Assembly: GCF_005404815.1 (NCBI RefSeq)
Contig: NZ_BJDF01000017.1
Span: 16,522-80,521, forward strand
Source: Companilactobacillus huachuanensis
GTDB lineage: Bacteria > Bacillota > Bacilli > Lactobacillales > Lactobacillaceae
DNA: 64,000 nucleotides
Direction of reading: 5' to 3'
Shown: one piece after another, positions 23,521-32,504 of the stretch
Position numbering within the stretch: the stretch's first letter is position 1
How the letters are laid out: every line of letters begins with the position of its first letter
Program-made: the position numbers and the translations under genes
Notes under the pieces: generated by a model
Seen by the model: only the letters and a program-made list of their open reading frames with translations
The model's database searches: none
What the model was told of the DNA's origin: nothing

Positions 23521-25233
23521 TCACACTTCCAGAAGCTTATTAGCAAAATTCTCTAAAACAGACAGTTTATTTTGACAATCTTTCTTCGCATTACCCACAC
23601 ATGAAATATAAATCTTTATTTTAGGTTCTGTTCCAGAAGGACGAATGGCTAGCCAAGATTGATCTTTCAAAATAATCTTAATTACATTAGACTTTGGTAA
23701 TTTCAGTACTTGAACAGAATCATTGAGAATATCAAATTGTTCGGATTTTTCAAAATCTTGTATCTTTTGTACTACCATATTTCCTATCGTTTTAGGATGA
23801 GAATTACGTAATTCTGCTATTTTACCAACTAAAGTGTTAGCTTCCGCCTCACTTGTAAACGTCTTAGTTATTAACTTGTCTTGATAAAAACCGAATTCAC
23901 TATAAAGACTTTCAAGTTGTGTCAAAAGATTTTCTCCGTGCCGTTTGAGACTAAGTGCAATTTCCGCAGTAAGCAATGCCGCTTGAATAGAATCCTTATC
24001 TCTAACGAATGGAGAAATTAAATATCCATAGCTCTCTTCATAGGCAAACAAATATTTAATATCATCAGCTGATTCTTCTATTTCTTCTATTTGCTCTCCG
24101 ATAAACTTAAATCCCGTTAGTGTCTCCCTAACATCGCAATTATTCTTTTTTGCAATTTCGGCTCCGAGATTAGATGTAACTATAGTCTTTACCACTTGAT
24201 AACGACTATGGTCATTTTGGGATATGTGATTTACCAAATAGTTAACCATTAATGCTCCAAGTTGATTACCTGATAATAATCTAAATATTCCGTTCTCATC
24301 CCGTAAGGCAACTCCAAGACGATCGGCATCCGGATCAGTTGCAATTAAAATATCGGCATCTTCCTTATAACCTAATTTAATTGCTAAATCAAAGGCGCTA
24401 GGAAATTCTGGATTTGGAAATTTAACTGTTGAAAAATTTGGGTCCGGAATGGCTTGCTGCGGTTCAACAATCACATTAGTGAATCCTGCCGCTTCCAGTC
24501 CTTTTGTTACTAGCTTCAATCCAGTTCCATGTAATGGTGTATAAACAATTTTTAACTCATTACCATACTTTTCTATCATCTTTGGATTTCGGGTAACTTC
24601 TTTCAAATGATGTAAGTAAAGATTCTCAACATCCTCATCAAGAATGTTCACCAATGGACTATCAGTTAATTTAGTATTTACAGACAACTCCAAATAGTTC
24701 CTACACTTATCAATCTCCACACTGATCTCATTAGCAGTATCAAGTGTTATTTGTCCTCCATCAGAATCATAAACCTTATACCCATTATAAATTGCTGGAT
24801 TGTGACTCGCAGTTATCATTATTCCTTGTCCAGCTTCGAAATGCCGAACCAAATACGATAATTCTGGTGTTGGAGTGACATGATTACAGATATAAACTTT
24901 TATCCCATTTTGAGCCAGAATATTAGCTGAAATTATGGCAAAATCATTGGAATAGTTTCTTGTGTCAAAACTAATTACAACTCCTTCGTTCTCACGTTTA
25001 TTCTTCAAAATGTAATTTGCTAAACCTTCTGTTGTTCTAGCAACTGTATAATAATTTAATCTTGAAGTCCCGACGCCTAACTTAGCTCTAATTCCCCCAG
25101 TTCCAAATGTTGGAAATGCTGAAAAACGGTCTTTTAACTCTTCATTATCATTAATTTTGTTTAATTCATTTTTGATATTTGAATCAAGCTTCTGATTATT
25201 TTCCCACATTTGAAAATTATCTTGCCAGTTCAT
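23521..25233 (-). CDS. Phosphoglucomutase/phosphomannomutase
   Basis: 570-aa alpha-D-phosphohexomutase interconverting hexose-1-phosphate and hexose-6-phosphate. Seen: N-terminal FGTGGIRAKLGVG, phosphoserine loop TASHNP (Ser143), metal loop IATDPDADRLG, sugar-binding EESYGY and phosphate-binding RPSGTEPKIKIY near the C-terminus. Length matches PgcA-type enzymes. It is the last gene of the GH130/ABC operon, 34 nt after GH130. A GH130 phosphorolysis product such as mannose-1-phosphate would need exactly this enzyme to enter glycolysis as the 6-phosphate; the pathway is inference from operon order. Confidence 0.93.
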   Translation of the reverse strand: MNWQDNFQMWENNQKLDSNIKNELNKINDNEELKDRFSAFPTFGTGGIRAKLGVGTSRLNYYTVARTTEGLANYILKNKRENEGVVISFDTRNYSNDFAIISANILAQNGIKVYICNHVTPTPELSYLVRHFEAGQGIMITASHNPAIYNGYKVYDSDGGQITLDTANEISVEIDKCRNYLELSVNTKLTDSPLVNILDEDVENLYLHHLKEVTRNPKMIEKYGNELKIVYTPLHGTGLKLVTKGLEAAGFTNVIVEPQQAIPDPNFSTVKFPNPEFPSAFDLAIKLGYKEDADILIATDPDADRLGVALRDENGIFRLLSGNQLGALMVNYLVNHISQNDHSRYQVVKTIVTSNLGAEIAKKNNCDVRETLTGFKFIGEQIEEIEESADDIKYLFAYEESYGYLISPFVRDKDSIQAALLTAEIALSLKRHGENLLTQLESLYSEFGFYQDKLITKTFTSEAEANTLVGKIAELRNSHPKTIGNMVVQKIQDFEKSEQFDILNDSVQVLKLPKSNVIKIILKDQSWLAIRPSGTEPKIKIYISCVGNAKKDCQNKLSVLENFANKLLEV

Positions 25234-25267
25234 CCTTTTTAATTCACCGCCTTTTATAACAAAAAAA

Positions 25268-26329
25268 TCATTTCATTATTTCATTTAATATTTCCATCAT
25301 TGAAAACTTGCAGACAGCCATTGATGTGTCAGCAACACCATAATAAATGCTTAGAACATCACCAGTCAGCGTAGCACCACAACTAAAGACAACCTCTCCA
25401 AAGAATCCATTTTTTTCATAGTCTGTTTCCGGTCTTAAAATTGGTTCTGATAGTCTTTTAACTATCTTTGTTGGGTCATTTAAGTCCAACAACATTGCTC
25501 CTAGACAATAGCGTGACTTTGTATCTGCGGCGTGATAAATCTCTAACCATCCGTACTTTGTCTTAATGGGAGGCAAACCAGCCCCTACTCGTCCATTATC
25601 CCAACCATCTTTTGAACCCGTGAATAGCCAAGTATGATCACCGAAAGCCTTGAGATCTGGAGAAGAGCTGATCCATACATCATTATGTCCAGTTGATTTT
25701 ACGGTTGGACGATTAAGTGCATAGTATTTTCCGTTTATCTTCTCTGGGAATAGTGCAACATCCTTGTTATCAGGATTAAAGATTCTGGAAATATGTTTAT
25801 AACTCTTAAAATCTTCAGTTGAAATTAATTCAACACAAACCCCATGAGTTGAAACGGCACTAAAATTCAAATAATAAGTGTTATCAATCTTTGAACAACG
25901 TGGATCTTCAACACCAAACGTTTCATATTCATTGTGTGGGTATACAAAGGGCTCATCATCAATAACAAAATTGATTCCATCAGTACTTCTGGCAATTCTC
26001 AAATATGAAATCGAGGTTAGAAAATCGAATTCATTTTCCTTACCAATTGTTGAAATCACACGGCTATCGTCAAAATTATACTTGCCACTGTTCCTGTCTA
26101 AACCAATTGTTTTGGTTTTATTAGTTTCACAATCGAAGTATGGTGCTAATTCAATATTGGGGTCATTACTAATTGGACGTTCTGCAATTCTAAGGATAAG
26201 TAAAATCTCACCCTTATATTCGGTCACAGCAGCATTAAATGCCCCAACCACTTGATAACCTGAATTTATAGGTTTAATCATGTCCGGTGTTATAATTGGA
26301 TTTTTTTTATAGCGTTCGACTTTAATCAT
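25268..26329 (-). CDS. GH130 family glycoside phosphorylase (beta-mannoside type)
   Basis: 353-aa cytoplasmic five-bladed propeller enzyme. Markers: N-terminal YKKNPIITPDMIKP, GAFNAAV, the catalytic Asp in FGVEDPRCSKID, DVALFPEKINGKY and a C-terminal GEVVFSCGATL and YYGVADTSMAV. GH130 enzymes split beta-mannosides with phosphate to give mannose-1-phosphate. Members vary in linkage (beta-1,4 or beta-1,2), which cannot be told here. It lies between the DUF1861 gene (22 nt upstream) and the phosphohexomutase. GGAG precedes the ATG by about 11 nt. No signal peptide, so it acts on oligosaccharide brought in by the operon's ABC transporter. Confidence 0.9.
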   Translation of the reverse strand: MIKVERYKKNPIITPDMIKPINSGYQVVGAFNAAVTEYKGEILLILRIAERPISNDPNIELAPYFDCETNKTKTIGLDRNSGKYNFDDSRVISTIGKENEFDFLTSISYLRIARSTDGINFVIDDEPFVYPHNEYETFGVEDPRCSKIDNTYYLNFSAVSTHGVCVELISTEDFKSYKHISRIFNPDNKDVALFPEKINGKYYALNRPTVKSTGHNDVWISSSPDLKAFGDHTWLFTGSKDGWDNGRVGAGLPPIKTKYGWLEIYHAADTKSRYCLGAMLLDLNDPTKIVKRLSEPILRPETDYEKNGFFGEVVFSCGATLTGDVLSIYYGVADTSMAVCKFSMMEILNEIMK

Positions 26330-26350
26330 AAACTTTAGTACTCCTTACAT

Positions 26351-27241
26351 TCATTCGATTACTTCAATACATTGTTCCTCACAGTCACTAGTTCCACACA
26401 ACAACCATTGTTTCCCGGTTGAATCTTCATTAATGCCAGACGTAAACACCACGTCTGCTAAATCATCTCTTTTAGTTGGACCTGCCAAAAAATCCTTTCG
26501 TTCAGCAATAATATGTTCATTGAAAATTTTCTGAGCCATTAGATCAACAAAAAATGAGATTGAATAGTAATGAAGTTTATTATTAATTTTTTCAGCTATA
26601 TGTCCAATTACCTTAACAACATTATCTGAAACCTGTGTAATTTGATTGGCTCCACCCCAGGTTCCTTCTTCAAAATTATTCTTTAATAAAGGTGCATTTT
26701 CAATTTCTTCTTCTTCAAATTCGGATATCTTTGATCGAATAAGTATTCCAATCTTTCCGAATGATGCTTCTCCACCCTGTGGTCTTGTTAACATCAAAAT
26801 TCTATTATTATTGAGTTCTAGCAAACGAATATCCTTCATTTTCAAAGGGCCTCTAAATAGAAGTTCCGCATGTAAATCATCATAAAGACGATAGAATTCT
26901 GTTCTCCAGACGGGCTTTTCAGGAACGGTCCAATCTACCTGAACTCCACCTAGCACTATCTCATCCTTGTTTATTACTGTAATAAATGGATCTTGTAATG
27001 ATAGTGAAAATTCTGGTAATAATTCGAATTTATTTTCATCAACTTTTTTAAAAATTCGAGTTTCTGACTTCTCTGAATTTCGTTTTTCAACTCTACCCGC
27101 AATCATCGTTTCATGATTCAGCTCAAAACAAATGGACGTATTATAAACATCAAATCCATCAACACCTTTAAATTCAATTTTCATTGATTTTCCGGAGTTA
27201 TTATTTCGATGATTGCTTAACAATTCTTTTATTTCTTTCAT
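26351..27241 (-). CDS. DUF1861 family protein
   Basis: 296 aa, recognised as the DUF1861 family, which commonly sits next to GH130 genes and is predicted to adopt a similar beta-propeller. Seen: FKGVDGFDVYNTSICF near residue 25, TMIAGRVEKR, QVDWTVPEKPVWRTEFYR, LTRPQGGEASFGKIG, EEGTWGGANQI, and DLADVVFTSGI at the C-terminus. No signal peptide. The conserved Asp, Arg and Glu-rich loops suggest a sugar-binding or catalytic role acting with GH130; the actual reaction is not known to me. GGTGG precedes the ATG and it starts 10 nt after the permease gene. Confidence 0.82.
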   Translation of the reverse strand: MKEIKELLSNHRNNNSGKSMKIEFKGVDGFDVYNTSICFELNHETMIAGRVEKRNSEKSETRIFKKVDENKFELLPEFSLSLQDPFITVINKDEIVLGGVQVDWTVPEKPVWRTEFYRLYDDLHAELLFRGPLKMKDIRLLELNNNRILMLTRPQGGEASFGKIGILIRSKISEFEEEEIENAPLLKNNFEEGTWGGANQITQVSDNVVKVIGHIAEKINNKLHYYSISFFVDLMAQKIFNEHIIAERKDFLAGPTKRDDLADVVFTSGINEDSTGKQWLLCGTSDCEEQCIEVIE

Positions 27242-27251
27242 AGTTCCACCT

Positions 27252-28088
27252 TTACTTAAGCGTATATTGCATACCGTCTTGGAAATTCTTTGAAAATAAT
27301 AGGAACAAAACTATTAATGGAAGTGTTAAAAGAACTGATGCAGCGTACATGGGCCCTGGATAAGTACCATAAGGTCCGAACATCTGTGAAATTAAAACAT
27401 TAAGAGTAACTGTCCCATCGCTTTTAGAAACGATCATATCCCACAATAGTGTTGTCCAACGTTCTGTATATAGAAATAAAAAGATAACAGTTGTAATTGA
27501 TTTAGACATAGGTATCACAATTTTGAACAATATTTGTAAATCCGATGCCCCATCCAATTTTGCAGATTCAATTAATGTATCTGGGATTGCCTTAAAGAAG
27601 TTTGTATACATAAATATTGCCCACATACTTACTGCAGTTGGAAGAATCATCCCAGAAAAACTGTCAATCATTCCCATTTTTGTTACTAACAGGAACTGAG
27701 GGATTAATAAAATAATCGCAGGGAAAAACATTTGAAAGATGATAAAGTTATCAACCAGTTTACGACCACGAAATCTTACTTTTGCGAGCGCATAAGCAAC
27801 CATAACAGCGAATAACATCATTAAAGCTACACTTATCGTTGTTACTAAAAATGTGTGAAAAAAAGCAGCTATCCATGGTGCTGGTGCAACCGTGACACTA
27901 TTACTAAATAACCATTGCCACGATCTCAAAGTATAACTAGTAGGGATTAAATGCTTATCAACTTGATCCCAACTTGCAAAGGAATTCAAAATCAGGTAAA
28001 TAAATGGAAATATCATAATAAGCAAAAATACTATCGTTATTGCATAATTTAGAGCAACTTTATAAGGTTTATTTTTAGTTCCAACCAT
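27252..28088 (-). CDS. ABC sugar transporter permease, MalG type
   Basis: 278-aa inner-membrane permease with six hydrophobic helices. The EAA loop, which contacts the ATPase, reads ESAKLDGASDLQILFKIVIPMSK. It begins MVGTKNKPYKV. Start ATG 28088 is preferred because GGGGGC lies 6 nt upstream; a start 21 nt further upstream is open. It overlaps the preceding permease by 14 nt, which implies translational coupling. With the other permease and the binding protein it forms an oligosaccharide importer; the ATPase is not in this operon and is probably supplied by the MsmX-like gene at 32.5-33.6 kb. Confidence 0.93.
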   Translation of the reverse strand: MVGTKNKPYKVALNYAITIVFLLIMIFPFIYLILNSFASWDQVDKHLIPTSYTLRSWQWLFSNSVTVAPAPWIAAFFHTFLVTTISVALMMLFAVMVAYALAKVRFRGRKLVDNFIIFQMFFPAIILLIPQFLLVTKMGMIDSFSGMILPTAVSMWAIFMYTNFFKAIPDTLIESAKLDGASDLQILFKIVIPMSKSITTVIFLFLYTERWTTLLWDMIVSKSDGTVTLNVLISQMFGPYGTYPGPMYAASVLLTLPLIVLFLLFSKNFQDGMQYTLK

Positions 28089-28953
28089 AATGATGCCCCC
28101 ACTTTTCAATTAAGTTTCGTAATACACCTATAGACAAGAATGTAATTACAGCCGCAATAAGAGCAACTGCTGATGCATAACCAGATTTCAGATTGACAAA
28201 GGCTTGATTATAAATTTCCATTTGCCAAGTATTTGTTGCTCCATTTGGTCCACCACCAGTCAATTGATAAACTTCAGTAAAAATACCAAAGCTTACTCCA
28301 ATTGCCAAAATCAAAACCGTGTAAAGTGATGGATACATCATTGGAATGGTAATCTTCCAAAATCTTTGCCAACGGTTAACTCCATCCAACGCTGCTGCTT
28401 CATAAATTTCATTGTTAATACTATTTAAACCTGAAACAAGAATTAACCCGTAATATCCAGACATTTTCCATGCAATCATAAATGAAACTACGATCAAGGC
28501 AGATGTTGGAGATCCCAACCAATCGATATCTAAGCCAAATGTTGTTCTTAGCCAAGTACTGATTGGTCCATTATATGAGAGAATTCCTTTTACAATAAGT
28601 GAAGTTACAACCCCACTTGATAAATATGGTAAGAAGAATGCAACCATAAATAATCCTTTAAATCTAGGTAATCTATTAACTAAAATTGCAACTAACATTG
28701 ATAAAATTAATGCTAAGGGAACAAATACAAGCAAAAATTTATATGTTACCCAAAAAGCTTGATGAATTGTAGGACTTGTAATTGCAGTAACAAAATTACT
28801 CAAACCTACAAATTTAATATCTGGTGAGATTAAATTCCAATTCGTAAGAGCTAACCAGAATGACCATAATAACGGTAACAAGAAAAATATTATGGTAAAA
28901 ACAAGATAAGGGCCGGTAAAAAGCCAGCCCAATTTGTTATTCATGCGTTTCAT
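28075..28953 (-). CDS. ABC sugar transporter permease, MalF type
   Basis: 292-aa permease with six predicted membrane helices starting at WLFTGPYLVFTIIFFLLP. The EAA loop reads YEAAALDGVNRWQRFWKITIPMMYPS. It pairs with the MalG-type protein encoded next. It starts 2 nt after the binding-protein stop codon, with GGAG 9 nt upstream of the ATG, so the three transport genes form one tight unit. Family call is secure; transported sugar is inferred from GH130. Confidence 0.93.
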   Translation of the reverse strand: MKRMNNKLGWLFTGPYLVFTIIFFLLPLLWSFWLALTNWNLISPDIKFVGLSNFVTAITSPTIHQAFWVTYKFLLVFVPLALILSMLVAILVNRLPRFKGLFMVAFFLPYLSSGVVTSLIVKGILSYNGPISTWLRTTFGLDIDWLGSPTSALIVVSFMIAWKMSGYYGLILVSGLNSINNEIYEAAALDGVNRWQRFWKITIPMMYPSLYTVLILAIGVSFGIFTEVYQLTGGGPNGATNTWQMEIYNQAFVNLKSGYASAVALIAAVITFLSIGVLRNLIEKWGHHYGWN

Positions 28954-28955
28954 AA

Positions 28956-30287
28956 TTATAGTTCTCCTTTAATTGCCTTAGACATGTCATTCCAAGCAAC
29001 TTCAGGTGTCTTTTGTCCTTTAACTGCTGGGATCCAACCTTCATTACCTAATTTTTCTTGTAAGGTATTGTAATTGGCATTATCCATAGCAGGGATAGCA
29101 TTAGGTACATTCTTTGCATATTCTTTCATTTCAGGGTTCTTTGCAAAGTAGGCATTGAATGCTTTATTCGTTGCGGCATCATCACGAGCAGGTAATAGTG
29201 AAGTTTTGTTCAATAGAGTTACATCATTATTAACATCACCCATAACAAACTTCATAAATTTAATAGCAGCCTTCTTTTGTGGAGCAGTTGCTTTTGCATA
29301 AAGAACTACACCTTTTGCATCTGCATATGTTTTGACATTTGTTGCATTGGCCATGCGATCAGGAACAGGTACATTTGTAATTGTGTAATTATCGTTATAT
29401 TTCAAGTTTGGATACTTTTCTGCCCAATTTGGGAAAGTCCAAGGTCCAATAATATTCATTAGTGAAAGTCCTGTTTCAAATGGATCTGTTGTCTTCTTAG
29501 TTACAAATTGTTTGTTCTTATATAGGTTTTGGACAAACTGGAATGTTTCAACTCCGGCCTTCTTATCACCAACAAACTTGTTACCATTGATAAATCCAGC
29601 GCCATTGCTTGCTGCATCATAGAATGGGAAGAAATCGAACCAACGTTGATATGCTGTCGGATCAACTGAATAAGGGTTAGCATAAACAACTTTTTTAGAA
29701 TTTGAGCTCTTAAGTGCTTCTTCTACTTTTTCCACATCACTATATGTCTTGGGAACAGTAGTAATTCCAATTTTCTTAAGTTCATCTAAACGCCAGCCAA
29801 CTAACATTGGGTTTGAATATAGCGGAATAACATATTGCTTACCGTTTGAGAATTTCCAACTGTTAATTGTATTTGTCATATTACGGCTAGTTACTAACTT
29901 TGCCATATCAGATTTTGTTGTTGAATCCGTATTTAATGGAACAATAGCCTTACTTTTTGCCAATTGAGCAGCAAAACTACGAGTAATATTTTCTGATAAT
30001 GTTGGCGCTGTTCCTGAAGCAATTGCTGATTGAATTGTTGCCTCAGATGTTGGGCTTTCTTTCATCTGCGAAACCTTAACAGTAATGTTAGGATTCTTTT
30101 TATGAAAATCAGTAGCCATTTGTTTCCAATATTTTACTTGTGGTGGATTAGGAGCCGACCAAAATGTAATTGTGGTCGAGCTTCCAGAACTAGAAGCCGA
30201 TTTATTCCCGCAAGCTGCCAAAGGAACTAAAGCCATAGATAGGATTGCAGCAATTCCAACAATTTTACTTAATTTACTAAATTTCAC
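28956..30287 (-). CDS. ABC sugar-binding lipoprotein
   Basis: 443-aa extracytoplasmic solute-binding protein of the family 1 type. Lipoprotein signal MKFSKLSKIVGIAAILSMALV ends with lipobox LAAC (Cys26), so it is lipid-anchored outside the membrane. TITFWSAPNPPQVKYWKQM at the mature N-terminus is typical for sugar-binding proteins. GTG start with GGAGGAG 6-7 nt upstream. First gene of the operon (binding protein, two permeases, DUF1861, GH130, phosphohexomutase), divergent from a LacI-type gene that probably represses it. Confidence 0.93.
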   Translation of the reverse strand: MKFSKLSKIVGIAAILSMALVPLAACGNKSASSSGSSTTITFWSAPNPPQVKYWKQMATDFHKKNPNITVKVSQMKESPTSEATIQSAIASGTAPTLSENITRSFAAQLAKSKAIVPLNTDSTTKSDMAKLVTSRNMTNTINSWKFSNGKQYVIPLYSNPMLVGWRLDELKKIGITTVPKTYSDVEKVEEALKSSNSKKVVYANPYSVDPTAYQRWFDFFPFYDAASNGAGFINGNKFVGDKKAGVETFQFVQNLYKNKQFVTKKTTDPFETGLSLMNIIGPWTFPNWAEKYPNLKYNDNYTITNVPVPDRMANATNVKTYADAKGVVLYAKATAPQKKAAIKFMKFVMGDVNNDVTLLNKTSLLPARDDAATNKAFNAYFAKNPEMKEYAKNVPNAIPAMDNANYNTLQEKLGNEGWIPAVKGQKTPEVAWNDMSKAIKGEL

Positions 30288-30343
30288 AACGAATCTCCTC
30301 CTTAATTTGTAAGCCTTTTCATTTACGCTGTCATTATAATAAC

Positions 30344-30354
30344 ATTACTGTAAT
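30344..30354. promoter_or_regulatory. Probable LacI-type operator
   Basis: ATTAC-T-GTAAT is a perfect short palindrome, 57 nt upstream of the binding-protein start. Related half sites occur at 30365-30378 (CATTTTAGTAATTT) and about 30423-30435 (CTTGCAGTAATG) in the same divergent region, as expected for multiple operators of the adjacent LacI-type regulator. Confidence 0.5.
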
Positions 30355-30477
30355 TGTGTCAATAACATTTTAGTAATTTATCTTATATTTGTGTATTGTC
30401 TTTGTTTAAAGCTAGTTTTATACTTGCAGTAATGTATAAAAGTAATTAATAATGTGAGATTGGTGGAAATAATAAAT

Positions 30478-31470
30478 ATGAAAATAACGATGCAGACTAT
30501 TGCAGATAGATTGGGTGTCTCTAAAAATACTGTTTCCCAGGCCTTACGTGGTAAAAACACAGTTAGTGAACAAACAAAAAAAGACGTACTGCGTACTGCA
30601 GAACGTCTAGGATATAAATATGAAAGCTCTACTAATAATGAACCAGTCGTTAAAGGGACTAGGTTTGCATTAGTTGCATCAGACTTGACCCTATCTCTAA
30701 ATAGTTTTTTCGGAGTCATTTTGAATCGTATCAAGGAACAAATACTAGCAAACAATCAAGAATTAGATTTATACTCTATTACTTCCCAGGAAGAAGAAAA
30801 ATTAATAATTCCTTCTAAATTAAAAGGTTCAGATTATGATGGAATCTTTATTTTATCCTACCTTTCTTCTAGCTATTTAAACGAACTTTCCACGATAAAA
30901 ACCCCTAAAATTCTAATAGATCATCATCAACCAAATCTCAATATAGACAGCGTACTAACGGCAAATGTAGATGGCACAATTGAATCATTATATTATCTGA
31001 AAAAAAATAATATCCAAAAAATTGGCTTTATTGGCGATAACCGTAGATCACCAAGTTACCAGGAACGCTTTACTGGTTTTAAATTAGCCATGGACGCTTT
31101 AAACCTACAAACCAGTCCTGATTGGATAATAAATCAACTTCAAGAAGATCAAAATTCTTTATTTGTAGCACTGGAAAAAATAAAAAATCCACCTGAAGCA
31201 TGGTTCTGTGTCAATAATGGTTATGCATTATCATTAATCAATTTTTATCAAAGCCATGGTAAACAGATCCCGCAGGATATTAAAGTGATTTCGTTTGACG
31301 ATACTGATCTTTCTCGGCTTACAAATCCAGGTATGACCGTAATGGCAACTAATCTAAAGGAAATGGGTACAACAGCTTATGAACTATTACAATATAGAAT
31401 TATTCATCCACATAGTGATATTCGCCAAATCAGTTTAAAACCCCATTTAATAATGCGAGGAACAGTTTAA
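30478..31470 (+). CDS. LacI-family regulator of the GH130/ABC operon
   Basis: 330 aa. The N-terminal HTH reads MQTIADRLGVSKNTVSQALRGK with hinge region ERLGYKY, followed by a periplasmic-binding-protein-like sensor domain (FALVASDLTLSLNSFF; VISFDDTDLSRLTNPGMTV). Start ATG 30478 is chosen (GGTGG upstream); a GTG at 30454 is open but adds residues that do not fit the family. It is divergent from the ABC/GH130 operon with shared operator-like repeats between them, so it most likely controls that operon and itself. The effector is unknown. Confidence 0.9.
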   Translation: MKITMQTIADRLGVSKNTVSQALRGKNTVSEQTKKDVLRTAERLGYKYESSTNNEPVVKGTRFALVASDLTLSLNSFFGVILNRIKEQILANNQELDLYSITSQEEEKLIIPSKLKGSDYDGIFILSYLSSSYLNELSTIKTPKILIDHHQPNLNIDSVLTANVDGTIESLYYLKKNNIQKIGFIGDNRRSPSYQERFTGFKLAMDALNLQTSPDWIINQLQEDQNSLFVALEKIKNPPEAWFCVNNGYALSLINFYQSHGKQIPQDIKVISFDDTDLSRLTNPGMTVMATNLKEMGTTAYELLQYRIIHPHSDIRQISLKPHLIMRGTV

Positions 31471-31471
31471 A

Positions 31472-31531
31472 TAAAAATCCCCTTAATAAATTGCCAACAC
31501 ACTAAGTCAATTTATTAAGGGGATTTTTATT
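31472..31531. terminator. Terminator of the LacI-type gene
   Basis: AAAAATCCCCTTAATAAATTG / CAATTTATTAAGGGGATTTTT: a perfect 21-bp stem with A and T flanks, working on both strands. Confidence 0.9.
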
Positions 31532-31581
31532 TAATTTTGATTATTTGAATTTTTAGTTTTATTTTGAACCCGACTTTGATG

Positions 31582-31618
31582 AAAAAATAATGGTTTGGAG
31601 TAAACCACACCATTATTT
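31582..31618 (-). terminator. Terminator of the PucR-like gene
   Basis: AATAATGGT / ACCATTATT stem 11 nt after the PucR-like stop codon, with a T run on the minus strand. Confidence 0.6.
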
Positions 31619-31628
31619 AAGTAATCTG

Positions 31629-32486
31629 TTATTTCAACAGTAAAAAACAGAGGGCTAAATCCTCATGATTTTTCAAATCAAATCCCGTTGTCTCGTAAAA
31701 TTTTTCAATTCTGTATTGTAATGTATTTCTATGGACAAAAAGTAGTTTAGACGCCTTTGCCATATTTGAATCACATTCATACAACGTATTTATCATATTG
31801 GAAGTAGCCATATCAATATTCACGCGTCTGTGTAAATTCTTGAACAATTTAGATTTTCTTAGATTACGATCTATTAAGTAATCTAAAATCACAGTTGATA
31901 AATCATTTACATTATTTTTCAGACGAATTGACGAGTAAAAGAACTCTCTTTCCTCATTAAAAATATCAGATAAGTCTTTATCTGCAGACCAAGGCTCTCC
32001 AATATACATATGTGTATTTGTATAAAAATCAGAATCCAACAATTCTACCATTTGTTGCACATAAGCTAAATCAACATTGGCCTTATTCTTTTCCTGTATC
32101 ACTATACCTGCATTTGGCCCAATGAAGAAAGAATCAATAACATTATCTATCGTATCTTTAAATACATTTAGCCATTGTTGTGACTGTTCTTTTGATTGTG
32201 CTTTATCTATTCGAAACTGAAATACCTTAATGGTTATTCCCTTTTGGGGTGCCTCTTGTTTTTCCTCAGTTAATTTTTTCCACCACAAATTTTTAATTGT
32301 ATTTTTGCTTTCCTCTTTATTAATTAGCGACAGCAAAAACTTATCATGCTCATTCAATTTGCTCTTAGCAATGGTAACCCATTGATTAGAAATAAGAAAA
32401 TTCATATTTTCATCAACATTAAAAGGAGCATTAACAATTTCAGCACTGGGATATAGATCTAAAAATTTTGAAACATTTTCTTCCAC
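31629..32486 (-). CDS. PucR/CdaR-type transcriptional regulator
   Basis: 285 aa. The last 60 residues form the PucR-type C-terminal HTH (DSNMAKASKLLFVHRNTLQYRIEKFYETTGFDL). The N-terminal 220 residues are not clearly assigned and may be a sensor domain. The gene starts 18 nt after the MsmX-like ATPase stop, so both are one transcript. Regulators of this type linked to a multi-use sugar ATPase could adjust its level to carbon supply; this is inference. Confidence 0.75.
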   Translation of the reverse strand: MEENVSKFLDLYPSAEIVNAPFNVDENMNFLISNQWVTIAKSKLNEHDKFLLSLINKEESKNTIKNLWWKKLTEEKQEAPQKGITIKVFQFRIDKAQSKEQSQQWLNVFKDTIDNVIDSFFIGPNAGIVIQEKNKANVDLAYVQQMVELLDSDFYTNTHMYIGEPWSADKDLSDIFNEEREFFYSSIRLKNNVNDLSTVILDYLIDRNLRKSKLFKNLHRRVNIDMATSNMINTLYECDSNMAKASKLLFVHRNTLQYRIEKFYETTGFDLKNHEDLALCFLLLK

Positions 32487-32504
32487 GATTTTATAACCAC
32501 CAAT

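Noticed and set aside
30378..30755. 125-codon minus-strand frame opposite the LacI-type gene
   Set aside because: Shadow of the HTH-coding region on the other strand; no ribosome site.
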